A stretch of 64,000 nt of DNA, taken from Dyadobacter sp. CY323 (GTDB lineage: Bacteria > Bacteroidota > Bacteroidia > Cytophagales > Spirosomataceae). Under the pieces are notes generated by a model. The model was not told the DNA's origin, made no database searches, and was given only the letters and a program-made list of their open reading frames with translations. Where the stretch lies: assembly GCF_021390245.1 (NCBI RefSeq), contig NZ_JAJUXH010000005.1:124001-188000 (forward strand), written 5' to 3'. Both the position numbers and the translations under genes were made by a program. The first letter of the stretch is position 1. Every line of letters begins with the position of its first letter. Positions 29,301 to 38,154 of the stretch are shown piece by piece.

Positions 29301-29857
29301 GCGACGGCACCATTACGCCCAACGACGTAACCATCATCGGGGATAACCTCCCGGACTTCTTTTACGGGATCACCAACAATTTCAGCCTGGGAAGGTTCAG
29401 TCTGAGCATCCTGGCCGACGGTGTGCAGGGACTCGAACTTTTAAATGGGTCGAGAAGGAATCTCGGACTGGTGAATGGAAGTTACAGCCGCAGAGACGTT
29501 TTGGGAAGATGGCAGTCCGCCGAAAAACCGGGTGACGGACGAACTCCCCGCGCGAACACGGTCGCAACAGGAGGTAACGTGAGTTATGTAACGAGCCTGC
29601 TGGTAGAAGACGCATCGTTTTTCAGGATCAGGAATATCAATTTCAGATATGCGCTTCCTGAGAAAATCGGTAAAGTAGCCTACGCACGGGCCGCGAGTGT
29701 AAACTTGTCTGTTCAGAACGCATTTACATTTACCAAGTACCTGGGCTACAATCCTGAACAAAGCCTGAACGGGGCCAGCTCGCTGACGCCCGGGGTGGAT
29801 TTCAATGGCTATCCGCTGGCCCGGACTTTCACACTCGGATTGAATCTGACCTTTTAA
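26333..29857 (+). CDS. SusC/RagA-like TonB-dependent receptor with STN signalling domain
   Basis: A 1174-residue outer-membrane receptor from the ATG at 26333 (MKINLLSVLCGY); the frame opens at 26306. A long basic leader with a hydrophobic core (ILFLLIVSLTQVTADGYSQ) is followed by STN (about 50-120), a carboxypeptidase-regulatory-like domain (about 155-235), a NDVVVVGYGT segment, and a plug with LYVIDGFP and SAAIYGSRGSNGVVLVTTKHG. The barrel ends LNLTF. The STN domain pairs it with the upstream FecR. SusD follows 21 bases later. The downstream M14 peptidase and PQQ-type dehydrogenase hint that its ligand may not be a plain polysaccharide: a peptide-linked or amidated sugar would fit, but this is inference. 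Confidence 0.95.
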   Translation: MKINLLSVLCGYRQTRFPAKLLITMTRILFLLIVSLTQVTADGYSQKITLHAKNLPVENVLRTIESQTGYLFLYDRLDLPESQKVSVRVRNATIDQALTTLFQDLPLTYKIFNQNIVLKKVVKAAARETMQPLKMPEIKQEINLNYKTIEPFNQPFERRIKGKITDENGNPFPGVSILVKNSQTGTTSDGNGEYLLNVPESGDLVLIVSFVGYKSQEINVGNRQEINVGMSVDTKSLNDVVVVGYGTQNKSSITGSVASVPMKSIENQPLTSLDQAMAGQIAGVSVAQSKGAPGGGVSVRVRGTGSIGAGNEPLYVIDGFPVSSDYNSTLNPLSTINPNDIESIEILKDASAAAIYGSRGSNGVVLVTTKHGKTGKSTVQVDSYYGVQQVANKIDMLNAREYAEFNTEARNNAWIDKGGKASDPNSVRPPTLQIPEMFRNPETLGKGTDWQDEVFRTAPIQNHQISVSAGSDKTQLFLSGAYFKQDGVVMNTGFDRYSARINLDHAVSKAIKVGVNLAPSFASTKILPVEDQVFTSGILASALSMPPTIPVYNPDGSFTTLLGTSPYNLGVIDNPVAIASKVKDKRTVFRTLGNIYAEVNILEGLKFRASFGLDYSDSRQSTYYPSDLGSNGVPAPVQARGSASTGRDINWLNENVLSYKKTFNSKHELDVLAGFTSQKAKYEATSLAATNFPTDLVTTLNAGQVTSGGTGLSEWSLLSYFGRVNYTFASKYLLSATVRRDGSSRFGAQNKWGTFPSASVGWFLSEENFLKSQHVVTDLKVRASYGLAGNNTIGNYSQIGLLSNRRYSLGAGTGSVVYGLYPSSISNEQLGWEIMHQMDIGIDFGILRNRLMFTIDYYNKNTTDLLLNVPVPASTGYETALQNIGKLNNRGWEFSVNSKNFVKAFKWSTNFNISFNRNKVVALGPEGNPIISKSPSFSPNTHITKIGEPIGSYWGYEVTGIYQSQEEVNNTPSVKGSSKPGDLKYKDVDGDGTITPNDVTIIGDNLPDFFYGITNNFSLGRFSLSILADGVQGLELLNGSRRNLGLVNGSYSRRDVLGRWQSAEKPGDGRTPRANTVATGGNVSYVTSLLVEDASFFRIRNINFRYALPEKIGKVAYARAASVNLSVQNAFTFTKYLGYNPEQSLNGASSLTPGVDFNGYPLARTFTLGLNLTF

Positions 29858-29878
29858 TGAACCGGATTTTAAATTGAT

Positions 29879-31327
29879 ATGATGATGAAATTCAAAACAT
29901 ATATCCTCATTGCCATTTGCATTTTCACAGCCGGCTGCTCGGACTTCCTGGAACTGGCGCCGAAAGATGCGACCAATGTGAAAAACTTTTACAGAAACGC
30001 TGCCGACATGCAGGCGGCGGTAAATGCTGCTTACGGAATGCTGACATCGTCCGGTGAATACGGGTATGCCTACTACAATGTATCCGAAACGAGGTCCGAC
30101 AATACATATAATTTCGAAGTGGGCGGAAACCTGCCTGATGCTGAGCTCGATCAGTTTAAAATGGCCTCCACCAATGAGATTACCCGCCTGATGTGGATCG
30201 ATACCTACCGCGGAATCCTGGCGTGCAATGCCGTCCTCGACCATATCGATGGCGCTACCATGGATCAGGCACTTCGCGACCGGTTTATAGGTGAAGCAAA
30301 ATTCCTGCGCGCCCTGAAATACTTCAACATGGTGAGGACATTCGGCGATATTCCGCTGGTTTTGTCTGAAACCAAATCCGTTTCGGAGGGATATGGCCAG
30401 GCAAGGGTTGCGACGGCGGAAGTCTACAACCAGATCGTCATCGATCTGACCGAGGCGGAACAAAAGCTTCCGCTGGCTTATACCGGCAGCGACATCGGCC
30501 GGGCTACAAAAGGTGCCGCAAAAGCGCTTTTAGGCAAGGTATACCTCACCAGCGGTAATTTCGCCAAAGCCAAAGACAAGCTCAAAGAGGTAATCGACCA
30601 GGGTAACTACCGATTGCTGGATGACTACGCCGCACTGTGGCCGGTTGCAAATGCCAACCATCAGGAATCCATTTTTGAGGTACAGTTTAAAAAAGGCGGA
30701 ACAGGTACCGGCAGCAGTTTTTACAACAATTTCGCGCCGCGTAACTCAGGAACCAATGTGATAAAAGTCGGTTTTGCGGGTGGAAGAAATAACCCGACAG
30801 CAGACATGGTGGCGGCCTACGAGCGGGGAGACGCAAGAAAAGCCGCCTCTCTCGCAACCGGGTATACCGATGCCGCTACCGGCAAATTCGTGCCCGATCC
30901 TTATACTTTGAAATACCAGGACACCCCATTTGCCGAAGGTGATGCGGATAACAACTGGACAGTTTTGCGCTACGCCGATGTGCTGCTGATGTATGCCGAG
31001 GCGATTAATGAAGTAAACAATGGACCCACAGCCGAAGCCTATGATGCGATCAATGCGGTGAGAAAGCGGGCGAAGCTGGCTGCACTTCCTGCGGGGATGT
31101 CGAAGGCGGCATTTGCACTGGCCATGGAGCACGAGCGGCAGGTGGAACTTGCATTTGAAGGTCACCGCTGGTTTGATCTGGTACGGACAGGCCGGGAAGT
31201 GGTAGTGATGAACCAGCATTTCAAATCGCCGGTCGTGGCGGAGTTCAATGCAGTTTTTCCAATTCCGCAAACGCAGATTGATGTAAATCCACAGGGTATC
31301 AAGCAAAATCCTGGTTATACCTTTTAA
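29879..31327 (+). CDS. SusD/RagB family outer-membrane lipoprotein
   Basis: A 482-residue lipoprotein. The leader ends in the lipobox FTAGC, followed by SDFLELAPKDATNVKNFY, a standard SusD opening. The internal signature FLRALKYFNMVRTFGDIPLV and the C-terminal ERQVELAFEGHRWFDLVRTG and PIPQTQIDVNP motifs are typical. It is the surface partner of the receptor ending at 29857 and is very similar in size to the SusD at 8568. It is followed 11 bases later by the M14 peptidase gene on the same strand, so one transcript is likely. Confidence 0.95.
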   Translation: MMMKFKTYILIAICIFTAGCSDFLELAPKDATNVKNFYRNAADMQAAVNAAYGMLTSSGEYGYAYYNVSETRSDNTYNFEVGGNLPDAELDQFKMASTNEITRLMWIDTYRGILACNAVLDHIDGATMDQALRDRFIGEAKFLRALKYFNMVRTFGDIPLVLSETKSVSEGYGQARVATAEVYNQIVIDLTEAEQKLPLAYTGSDIGRATKGAAKALLGKVYLTSGNFAKAKDKLKEVIDQGNYRLLDDYAALWPVANANHQESIFEVQFKKGGTGTGSSFYNNFAPRNSGTNVIKVGFAGGRNNPTADMVAAYERGDARKAASLATGYTDAATGKFVPDPYTLKYQDTPFAEGDADNNWTVLRYADVLLMYAEAINEVNNGPTAEAYDAINAVRKRAKLAALPAGMSKAAFALAMEHERQVELAFEGHRWFDLVRTGREVVVMNQHFKSPVVAEFNAVFPIPQTQIDVNPQGIKQNPGYTF

Positions 31328-31338
31328 AAAGTCTATAA

Positions 31339-32574
31339 ATGTTTGATAAAAATACTTTTATGTCACTGGCTGTGTTGCTGTTTTGTGTACTCAAAATGGC
31401 TGGCACAGTCAGTGCGCAGACTCCGAAGGATGCTGTTAAAACGCCCGAGGTTTTCATCAATACCGGTTTCGAAAATGCTTCGCCAATGAACTGGGAGGCC
31501 GATTCCGCGGGCCGGATCATCCTTAGCCTGGTTTACGACCATGAACGGTTTTCGCAGAACCGGGCCAATAACCACTGGCATTTCAAAGTGGAGGCGCCGG
31601 TTGGAAAAGAGGTAACTCTCATTCTGCAAAACTTCGATAACATCTGGAACAACACGCATGCAAGCCCGATCTCCAAGCAATCGCCGGCAGTCATTTCTTT
31701 CGATGGCAAAACCTGGGAAAGCCGGCCGACGGAATATCTTGCAGACAACCGGATGCTGATCAGGTTGAAAATGACCGCGCCGAGTGCATTCATCGCCAGT
31801 GTTGAACCTTACCGGATCAGCGACCTGGATAAGTTTTTGGCCAAAATCAAAACCAACAAATTGGTAACCATCACGCCCATTGGTAAAACGTCGGAAGGCC
31901 GCTCGCTGGAAATCATCAAGATCGGCAATGAAAAAGCGCCGAAAAAGATTTTCCTGCGGGGCCGCGCGCATGCATTTGAAGCCGGTGGTAACTGGACCAT
32001 CGAGGGGTTTGTGAACCGGTTGTTACAGGATGACGCCCAGTCCAAGCTTTATTTGAAAAGGTTTTGCGTGTACATTTTGCCAATGGCGAATAAAGATGGC
32101 GTTGCGAGGGGGAAAACCAGATTTAATGCAAATGGCTATGACCTCAACCGAAAATGGGACAAGCCTGCGGACTCTTTGATCGCGCCGGAAAATTATTATC
32201 TGGAAAAATGGCTGCACAAGATGGTTGCTGCAAACAAAAAGCCGGATCTCGCGCTGGATATCCACAACGACCCGGGAGGTAACCTGCATGTGAGCCGCCC
32301 TGACGGCGACATTACGGCTTACCTTGCCAATATGGCGAAGCTGGATAGCCTTTTGAGAAAATACACCTGGTTTACCGAAGGTTCCACCAAACCCGGATTC
32401 CGGAATCCTGGCACATTGGGCGAGGGATTTATGGAACGCTTCGGCGTCGAAGCCGCAGTGTACGAGCTGAATTACGAATGGGTGGCAGGTCTGAAAAAAG
32501 CGCCCCTGGCCGAGGACTGGCTTTCATTGGGCGGCAAATTACCCGACGTATTTTACCATTATTTTGATAAGTAA
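31339..32574 (+). CDS. secreted M14 family zinc carboxypeptidase-like enzyme
   Basis: A 411-residue protein with a signal peptide (about 1-27, ending VSAQ). An N-terminal beta-rich domain (about 35-155), like that preceding the catalytic part in cytosolic-carboxypeptidase-type M14 enzymes, comes before the peptidase domain. Zinc ligands are His211 and Glu214 (HAFE) and His309 (DIHND); the substrate-binding pair Asn270-Arg271 sits in DLNRKW; the general base is probably Glu376 in VYELNYE. All key residues are therefore present. It should remove a C-terminal residue or cleave an amide from a peptide-like substrate in the periplasm. It lies 11 bases after SusD and overlaps nothing once the next gene's start is set at 32579. 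Confidence 0.88.
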   Translation: MFDKNTFMSLAVLLFCVLKMAGTVSAQTPKDAVKTPEVFINTGFENASPMNWEADSAGRIILSLVYDHERFSQNRANNHWHFKVEAPVGKEVTLILQNFDNIWNNTHASPISKQSPAVISFDGKTWESRPTEYLADNRMLIRLKMTAPSAFIASVEPYRISDLDKFLAKIKTNKLVTITPIGKTSEGRSLEIIKIGNEKAPKKIFLRGRAHAFEAGGNWTIEGFVNRLLQDDAQSKLYLKRFCVYILPMANKDGVARGKTRFNANGYDLNRKWDKPADSLIAPENYYLEKWLHKMVAANKKPDLALDIHNDPGGNLHVSRPDGDITAYLANMAKLDSLLRKYTWFTEGSTKPGFRNPGTLGEGFMERFGVEAAVYELNYEWVAGLKKAPLAEDWLSLGGKLPDVFYHYFDK

Positions 32575-32578
32575 CCGG

Positions 32579-34090
32579 ATGAAAAAGCCGATTTATCTTC
32601 TGGCCACGCTCACGGGCGTGGCCGCATTTCTGACAGCCGTTTCTAGTTACCGGACACCGGAACCGGTGCACTTTGGTTCAGAAAAGCACGAGCTGGATTC
32701 GACCGTTCTGGACATTACCACCGTGGCGCAAAATCTGAATGCACCCTGGGATATGGCGTGGGGGCCGGATAATATGCTTTGGTTTACAGAGCAGGATGGA
32801 AAAGTGAGCAAGCTTAATCCAAAAACCGGACAGATCACGGAGCTGCTTCAGATCAAAGATTATTACCGGAAACGGCTGGGATTAATGAGTATGGTCCTGC
32901 ATCCCGACTGGAAAACGCATCCGGAGGTTTTTATCAATTACTCGCACATTCAACCCGATTCGGTCATTGTTTCGAAACTGGTACGGTACACTTACAATGG
33001 CAAGATTCTGACTGATCCGGTTCTGATTTATCAGATCCCGGGCTACCTGGGTCACAATGGTTCGAGGCTGGTGATCAGTAAAGACCGGAAGATCCTCTGG
33101 TCGGCGGGGGACTTAAAACAAAAGAAAACCATTCATGATCCTGCTTTCGCAAATGGCAAAGTACTCCGGCTGAACCTGGACGGCACCATTCCCGCCGACA
33201 ATCCGCATCCGGGAAGTCCTGCCTGGTCCATGGGTTTCCGCGTTCCGCAGGGATTGACCTATACCAAAAACGGAAACCTCTTCATCGCTGAACACGGCGA
33301 CGCCACGGACGATGAAGTGAATTTGGTGACCAAAGGTGCCAGTTACGGCTGGCCGTACATTGCCGGTTTCAGTGATTTGCCGGAGGAAAAAACCTATTCC
33401 GAAACCCACGAATCGGTATACCCGGTGAAAGCCTGGACACCCACCATTGCGCCCGCCGGCATGGATTATTACGACGGCAACATACCCGAATGGCAAAATG
33501 CATTGCTGCTCAGCACATTGAAAGACCAAAGTTTGCGGGTCCTCAAACTGGACCGAAAGCAGGAAAAGGTACTCAGCGAAGAGATCGTTTTCAGTCAAAA
33601 GTACGGCCGGTTGCGCGATGTCTGCGTTTCACCATCTGGCGATATTTACATTTCCACCAGTAACCGTGACTGGAACCCGCCCGCCAATTTTCCCATTAAA
33701 ACCGACGACCGCATTATCCGCATCAGCAAAAGCGGTACTATTCCAAAAAATAAACGCATCGCCAAAACAAAGGAAAAAGCAAACGCAGAAACAGCTGCTT
33801 CATTATATGCAAGCTTTTGCGAATCCTGCCACAAAGCCGATGGCGGCGGCGTTCCGGGCTCCTTTCCCTCATTGGTAACTTCTTCGAGATTGGCCGGAAA
33901 CAAGGAAATACTTATCCCGTTTCTTCTGAAAGGTTCACAATCCGCATCGGGCGAGGGAATGCCGGCATTTGGATTTTTGACCGATTCTCAGCTTTCGGAG
34001 ATCGTTTCTTACGCAAGATCCAATTTTTCCAAAAACACGGAGAATGTCTCTGCTGGTGAGATCGGCGAAATACGGGCGAAAAGTAAATAA
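32579..34090 (+). CDS. PQQ-dependent sugar dehydrogenase-like propeller fused to cytochrome c domain
   Basis: A 503-residue protein from the ATG at 32579, 4 bases after the M14 stop; an in-frame ATG at 32564 would overlap. A leader (about 1-24) precedes a six-bladed propeller of the soluble glucose/sorbosone dehydrogenase type (about 40-385), with NAPWDMAWGPD, GHNGSRLVISKD, GFRVPQGLTY and FIAEHGD stretches. The C-terminal part (about 405-485) is a class I cytochrome c with the heme site CESCH (414-418) and a likely Met ligand in GEGMPAFG. The design suggests periplasmic oxidation of a sugar, with electrons passed to its own heme and on to the respiratory chain. PQQ synthesis genes are not in the window. 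Confidence 0.88.
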   Translation: MKKPIYLLATLTGVAAFLTAVSSYRTPEPVHFGSEKHELDSTVLDITTVAQNLNAPWDMAWGPDNMLWFTEQDGKVSKLNPKTGQITELLQIKDYYRKRLGLMSMVLHPDWKTHPEVFINYSHIQPDSVIVSKLVRYTYNGKILTDPVLIYQIPGYLGHNGSRLVISKDRKILWSAGDLKQKKTIHDPAFANGKVLRLNLDGTIPADNPHPGSPAWSMGFRVPQGLTYTKNGNLFIAEHGDATDDEVNLVTKGASYGWPYIAGFSDLPEEKTYSETHESVYPVKAWTPTIAPAGMDYYDGNIPEWQNALLLSTLKDQSLRVLKLDRKQEKVLSEEIVFSQKYGRLRDVCVSPSGDIYISTSNRDWNPPANFPIKTDDRIIRISKSGTIPKNKRIAKTKEKANAETAASLYASFCESCHKADGGGVPGSFPSLVTSSRLAGNKEILIPFLLKGSQSASGEGMPAFGFLTDSQLSEIVSYARSNFSKNTENVSAGEIGEIRAKSK

Positions 34091-34104
34091 GGAATTTAAT
34101 ACGC

Positions 34105-35169
34105 TCACTTTTCGATCAGTTTTGCAACTGCTGACAGGATCTGTTGCGGCTGAGGAAACGGGATGTCGGTGGTGTAAAGTTTTTGATTCACATACCCGAT
34201 AATGGTATTCCGGCTCTTCAATTTTTCAGGGATCGAAAAGGAAAGTATTTCATGCGGAGATTGCCAGGGAGTATGCTGCGGGTTGGTTTGGGCATACAAA
34301 ACGACCGTCGGCGTTTGTATGGCGGCGGCGATATGAATGGTACCCGTATTGACGGAAACGACGCAGCGGGCACCATTTACCAGCCAAATAAACTCCCCGA
34401 TCGTGAGCATGCCTGCGATTGATAACGCATTCATTCCAATCCCTTCCGCAATACGCCCGGCGAGCTCGCTTTCTGTCGCCGAGCCTGTGACAAGCAATGG
34501 TAGTTTATATTCCTGAGCGAGCAGTTTCCCGGCGGCGATCCAGCGTTCAGCAGGATATTCGCGTTTCACCTCCGAAACGCCGGGATGCAATATGATATAA
34601 GGTGAATGCAGGTCAATGTCGCGCTGGTTTAGCTTTTTCAGAAGACTTTCCTCATCCTGCTCTTTCATTTTCAACTCCAGTCTCTCGTTGTCCGCATGTG
34701 CGCCAAGGCTGGCGACAAGGTCCAGATCGCGACGGACCTGATGCCGGATAGTGTCGTAGGGTTCGTGGTCCGGTGCCCAGCGGTTGATGAGATCATAGGG
34801 ATTTTCCCGCGCATATGCAGCCCGCACCGGTACGCCTGCCATGAACAACAACATCGCGGCCGGCAACGAGCTTTGGCTGTAAACGGTGAAAACGATCCCG
34901 GCATCAAAGTTTCTTTTCCTGATTTCCTCCGCCAGGGATAACAATGCTGCCGCGTTTCCGCCATTGGTCTTGACCCAGGGTAAATCGGCCACGATTACAT
35001 CGTCAATGCACTCAAGATACGGCGCTATCACCGAACCGGCGCCGGAAGTGAGCAAGGTTATACGGCAGCGATAGGTCTCCTTCAAAGCCCGGAACGCAGG
35101 CGACGACATGATCACATCCCCCATGTTGTCCGCGCGGACGCACAATATGTTCCGGTAATGGTCAGCCAC
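34105..35169 (-). CDS. glycosyltransferase family 9 (heptosyltransferase-like)
   Basis: A 354-residue enzyme if the GTG at 35169 is used; the frame extends to an ATG at 35268. I prefer the GTG because it overlaps the upstream phosphatase stop by only 8 bases and places the conserved RNILCVRADNMGDVIMSSP at the N-terminus, whereas the ATG would overlap it by 107 bases. GT9 hallmarks are this first motif, HPGVSEVKREYPAERW in the middle and VSVNTGTIHIAAAIQTPTV near the C-terminus. GT9 enzymes transfer heptose (or a similar sugar) from an ADP-sugar to LPS core or related acceptors. It ends a four-gene leftward operon. The true donor is unknown. Confidence 0.88.
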   Translation of the reverse strand: MADHYRNILCVRADNMGDVIMSSPAFRALKETYRCRITLLTSGAGSVIAPYLECIDDVIVADLPWVKTNGGNAAALLSLAEEIRKRNFDAGIVFTVYSQSSLPAAMLLFMAGVPVRAAYARENPYDLINRWAPDHEPYDTIRHQVRRDLDLVASLGAHADNERLELKMKEQDEESLLKKLNQRDIDLHSPYIILHPGVSEVKREYPAERWIAAGKLLAQEYKLPLLVTGSATESELAGRIAEGIGMNALSIAGMLTIGEFIWLVNGARCVVSVNTGTIHIAAAIQTPTVVLYAQTNPQHTPWQSPHEILSFSIPEKLKSRNTIIGYVNQKLYTTDIPFPQPQQILSAVAKLIEK

Positions 35170-35773
35170 GGAAGATTGTTTTGGAAATAATGTATTTAGC
35201 GGCGTCCGGGAAGAAGCCGGTCGTATAGTGAGGTGTGCGATGCTCACCTTCCAGCCATTCCGTTTCATTGCCGTTATCGATCAAAACCGTCCGGCAACCG
35301 GCACGGTTTCCCGCCTCGACATCATTCAGAATATCACCGATCATCCAGGATATGCTGAGGTCTATACTCAGGTCCCGGGCGGCGTTTAAAAGCAGTCCGG
35401 GTTCCGGCTTACGGCATTCGCAGACATTCGTCTCCGAGGCCGGTAAGTGCGGGCAATAGTAGAAACCGGAAAGTAGCACCCCGTTTTCGGCAAACTGGTC
35501 TTCAAAATACCGGATCAGTGCATCCAACTCCATTTCTGAAAAAAGCCCCATGGATATACCCGGCTGATTTGAAACAATAACCAGTTTGTAACCCGCATCC
35601 TGCAAGGCCCTCAAACCTTCAAAAACACCCTTTTCAAAAGTCACCCGCGCGGGATCGACATTGTATGGAACATCCGTCACGAGCGTGCCATCCTTATCCA
35701 GAAATACACCTTTTTGGAAGGACAGATCAGGATGCTGCATAGGCGGTGGCATTGTGCTGGTTATATCGCGCAC
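35162..35773 (-). CDS. gmhB: D-glycero-D-manno-heptose-1,7-bisphosphate 7-phosphatase-like HAD hydrolase
   Basis: A 203-residue HAD phosphatase (ATG at 35773; in-frame ATGs at 35752 and 35740 reduce overlap with the preceding gene and are possible starts). The catalytic FLDKDGTLV motif supplies the Asp nucleophile and acid. The middle has VSNQPGI, and the C-terminal metal site is GDILNDVEAG. A zinc loop with CPH and then CECRKP matches the GmhB subfamily, which removes the 7-phosphate in ADP-heptose synthesis. Its place between a GT4 and a GT9 gene supports making a heptose-type donor for those transferases. No gmhA or hldE is in the window, so the pathway is completed elsewhere if real. Confidence 0.83.
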   Translation of the reverse strand: MRDITSTMPPPMQHPDLSFQKGVFLDKDGTLVTDVPYNVDPARVTFEKGVFEGLRALQDAGYKLVIVSNQPGISMGLFSEMELDALIRYFEDQFAENGVLLSGFYYCPHLPASETNVCECRKPEPGLLLNAARDLSIDLSISWMIGDILNDVEAGNRAGCRTVLIDNGNETEWLEGEHRTPHYTTGFFPDAAKYIISKTIFRG

Positions 35774-37052
35774 GTTTCGAATTCGCCCGTTTCAGTTTGA
35801 GCAGATACGTAGGCTGCAGGTATTTCGCGGGAGCGATCCGCGCATAGAGACGGTCGGCCTCTCTCGCGACAAAATCCCAGGTAAAGAACTTATTGACACG
35901 TTTGATCGCATTGCGGCAGAGCAGCCCGTATTGGTGCGGGCAGGCAATTCCACGGCGGATCGCGCCTGCCAGTGCCTGAGGGTCGTGAGGTGGGACCAGA
36001 AAACCCGTTTCCCCGTCTTTCACCGTGTATTTGATCCCGCCCACATCCGATCCGATCACCGGCGTGCCGCACGCCATGGCTTCTAGGGGGGTTATGCCAA
36101 ATGGTTCGTACCAGGGAGTTGAGATAAAAAAGTCGGCTGCCTGATAGTAAAATTTGAGCTGCTCGCGGTCGCGCCGGCCGGTGAATTCCACCGACATGGA
36201 CACCCCTTCTTCTTCTGCAACCGAACGGAGCCTTTTGAACTCCGCATCTTTTTCGAAATCGGGCTTATCGGCCGAGCCGCCCACCACCAGCAGCCTGATC
36301 CGCGGAATGTCTTTGAGGTAACGCATGGCGCGTATCACATTATCGATCCCTTTCCGGGGTACGACCCTGCCCAGCTGTAATAAAACCAGGTCTTCTTCCG
36401 GAAGTCCGAGCCTGGCCCGCGCCTCACTTTTAGGTATCGGATAAAATTCCCGGGAGCTGAAACCGCAGGGTATGATGGTAATTTTTGAGGGATTCGCATT
36501 GTAATGCTCAATCAGGTCCTGCTCGTCCTGAGGACATTCCGCGATAATATAATCCGCATCGCTGACGATCATCTGCTCGATGTCCAGCCGTACCGACGGG
36601 AATGCATCCTGCTCTTTCTGATGGATCATCCGGATTTTTCCCAATGCATGAAAAGTGATCACATAGGGTATTTTCATTTGTTTTTTAATGTTGGAAGCGA
36701 CGAGGCCCGACATGAAAAAATTGGCATGGACCAGATCGTACCGGACTCCCGAATCACTGATGAAATCCAGCATACTTTCTGTGAATTCCTCCATATAATC
36801 CAGCAGATGTTCTTTGGGAAGATCAGTTGCCGGGCCGGCTGCAACATTAATAACCCTGATATCAGGCAGCCAGCTCACGATCCGGGGCAATTCTTCGGAA
36901 TCTCTTCGTGTAAAAATATCAATAGCATAACCCAGTTTCACGAGTGATTTGCAGATTTCGGCAACATATACATTTTGTCCACCACTATCCACGCCACCCA
37001 GTAATGCTAACGGGGAAGCGTGCTCACTGATGAATGCTATTTTCCTTTTCAT
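35727..37052 (-). CDS. glycosyltransferase family 4 (GT-B)
   Basis: A 441-residue retaining GT-B glycosyltransferase. The N-terminal acceptor domain opens with IAFISEHASPLALLGGVDSGGQ, with the glycine-rich loop of this family; it resembles sucrose-synthase/MshA-type GT4 proteins. The C-terminal donor domain has LQLGRVVPRKGIDNVIRA and the EPFGITPLEAMACGTPVIG signature, with the Glu pair that binds the nucleotide sugar. It overlaps the preceding gene by 29 bases and the following phosphatase by up to 47, so all four genes should be translated together. Donor and acceptor cannot be told from sequence. Confidence 0.9.
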   Translation of the reverse strand: MKRKIAFISEHASPLALLGGVDSGGQNVYVAEICKSLVKLGYAIDIFTRRDSEELPRIVSWLPDIRVINVAAGPATDLPKEHLLDYMEEFTESMLDFISDSGVRYDLVHANFFMSGLVASNIKKQMKIPYVITFHALGKIRMIHQKEQDAFPSVRLDIEQMIVSDADYIIAECPQDEQDLIEHYNANPSKITIIPCGFSSREFYPIPKSEARARLGLPEEDLVLLQLGRVVPRKGIDNVIRAMRYLKDIPRIRLLVVGGSADKPDFEKDAEFKRLRSVAEEEGVSMSVEFTGRRDREQLKFYYQAADFFISTPWYEPFGITPLEAMACGTPVIGSDVGGIKYTVKDGETGFLVPPHDPQALAGAIRRGIACPHQYGLLCRNAIKRVNKFFTWDFVAREADRLYARIAPAKYLQPTYLLKLKRANSKRARYNQHNATAYAAS

Positions 37053-38031
37053 GATTTTGGAGATTTAGTTGGATAGTATGGTGGAAAAGGTTTTTCCAGT
37101 CTTCGGTAAATCGGGCGATATTGAATTTTTCCGAAGCAATCTGCCTGCCATTTTCACCTATTTGCCGGGCCAGTGCGGGATCGGCGATGAGCTGGTTCAT
37201 GCTGTCGATCAGCTTGCCGATGTTTGTATCAATGAAACCCGAATGCGCGTCTTTAATCACGGTGACGTACTCCGTTGTGGCGAGGGCAACTACCGGCATG
37301 CCCGCCATCATGGCTTCGCATACCGCGAGACCAAAACTCGTATACCGGATCGGATTGAAGAAAAAGCGGTAATGGCTGGTGAATTCAGGAAGCTGCGGGT
37401 TGAGCACCTCACCGAGTCCTCCCGATCCGGAAGTACCCATCCCGATCAGATCCAGCGGTACATGCTTGCGTACCTCGTCGAATACATCCCAGCCGGTAAT
37501 CCTCCCCCGCTGCTGAATGTGGTTGATCACGACGATCCCTCTCGGAATGTCGCCTTTATAGGTAACCTCGGGAATGCATACGCCATGATCGATCACCCGC
37601 ACGTGCGGCAGGCCGTTGTTATCCCACATGAGTTTATTGAAATGGGTCACATGCACCAGCACAACCGACGGATCGGTTACCACGTGGCGTGTGTTGGTAG
37701 GATGCTGAACCGGTGTGTTGTGCTCTACGTAAACTCTCGGCAACTGCATTTGCCAGTCAGCCAGCACCTCATGCTGGTCCGTCAGATAATTGCGCTCGGA
37801 CTGGAACAGGATACAGTCGAATTCCATGTTCCGTACCTCGGCTGCGGGGACTTCAATGACATTCGCACCAAAAGGAAATGTGGCTCCCCGACCGTAATAC
37901 CCCTCGGTTTTTTTCTCGTTCACAGGAATGTAAATGTCGTAATCACCTTGCGAAAGATAGTACAGATAACTGCCGTGAATATGCCAGGTAAAGATCTTCA
38001 GCCGGTCCTTCCCGATGGAGTTGGTCTTCAT
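37024..38031 (-). CDS. glycosyltransferase (GT-B type)
   Basis: A 335-residue protein starting at the ATG at 38031 (MKTNSIGKDRLKIFTWHIHG); the frame opens at 38085. It lacks a signal peptide. The C-terminal half shows GT-B features: FGLAVCEAMMAGMPVVALATTEYVTV and GFIDTNIGKLI, resembling the donor-binding EX7E region of glycosyltransferase families 1/4. The N-terminal half is less standard. It starts the leftward operon and faces the carbamoyltransferase across a 373-base divergent region. It may add the first sugar of the glycan made here, but this is inference. Confidence 0.83.
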   Translation of the reverse strand: MKTNSIGKDRLKIFTWHIHGSYLYYLSQGDYDIYIPVNEKKTEGYYGRGATFPFGANVIEVPAAEVRNMEFDCILFQSERNYLTDQHEVLADWQMQLPRVYVEHNTPVQHPTNTRHVVTDPSVVLVHVTHFNKLMWDNNGLPHVRVIDHGVCIPEVTYKGDIPRGIVVINHIQQRGRITGWDVFDEVRKHVPLDLIGMGTSGSGGLGEVLNPQLPEFTSHYRFFFNPIRYTSFGLAVCEAMMAGMPVVALATTEYVTVIKDAHSGFIDTNIGKLIDSMNQLIADPALARQIGENGRQIASEKFNIARFTEDWKNLFHHTIQLNLQNHEKENSIHQ

Positions 38032-38154
38032 AATTTTTGATGCATTTGCTTTGAACAGACGCGCCTCGGTAAAAAATGATGCCAACGGATGAGAAACGCC
38101 TCCCTGTTTATGAGGAGTTTACGAGAAACGGTTCCAATGCAGGAGTGAACGCTT

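Noticed and set aside
29441-30463. Minus-strand open frame of 340 codons
   Set aside because: It spans the SusC end and SusD start in antisense and would contradict both; no family features.
37069-38040. Plus-strand open frame of 323 codons
   Set aside because: It is fully antisense to the glycosyltransferase at 37024-38031; that strand has the GT-B motifs and operon overlaps, this one has none.
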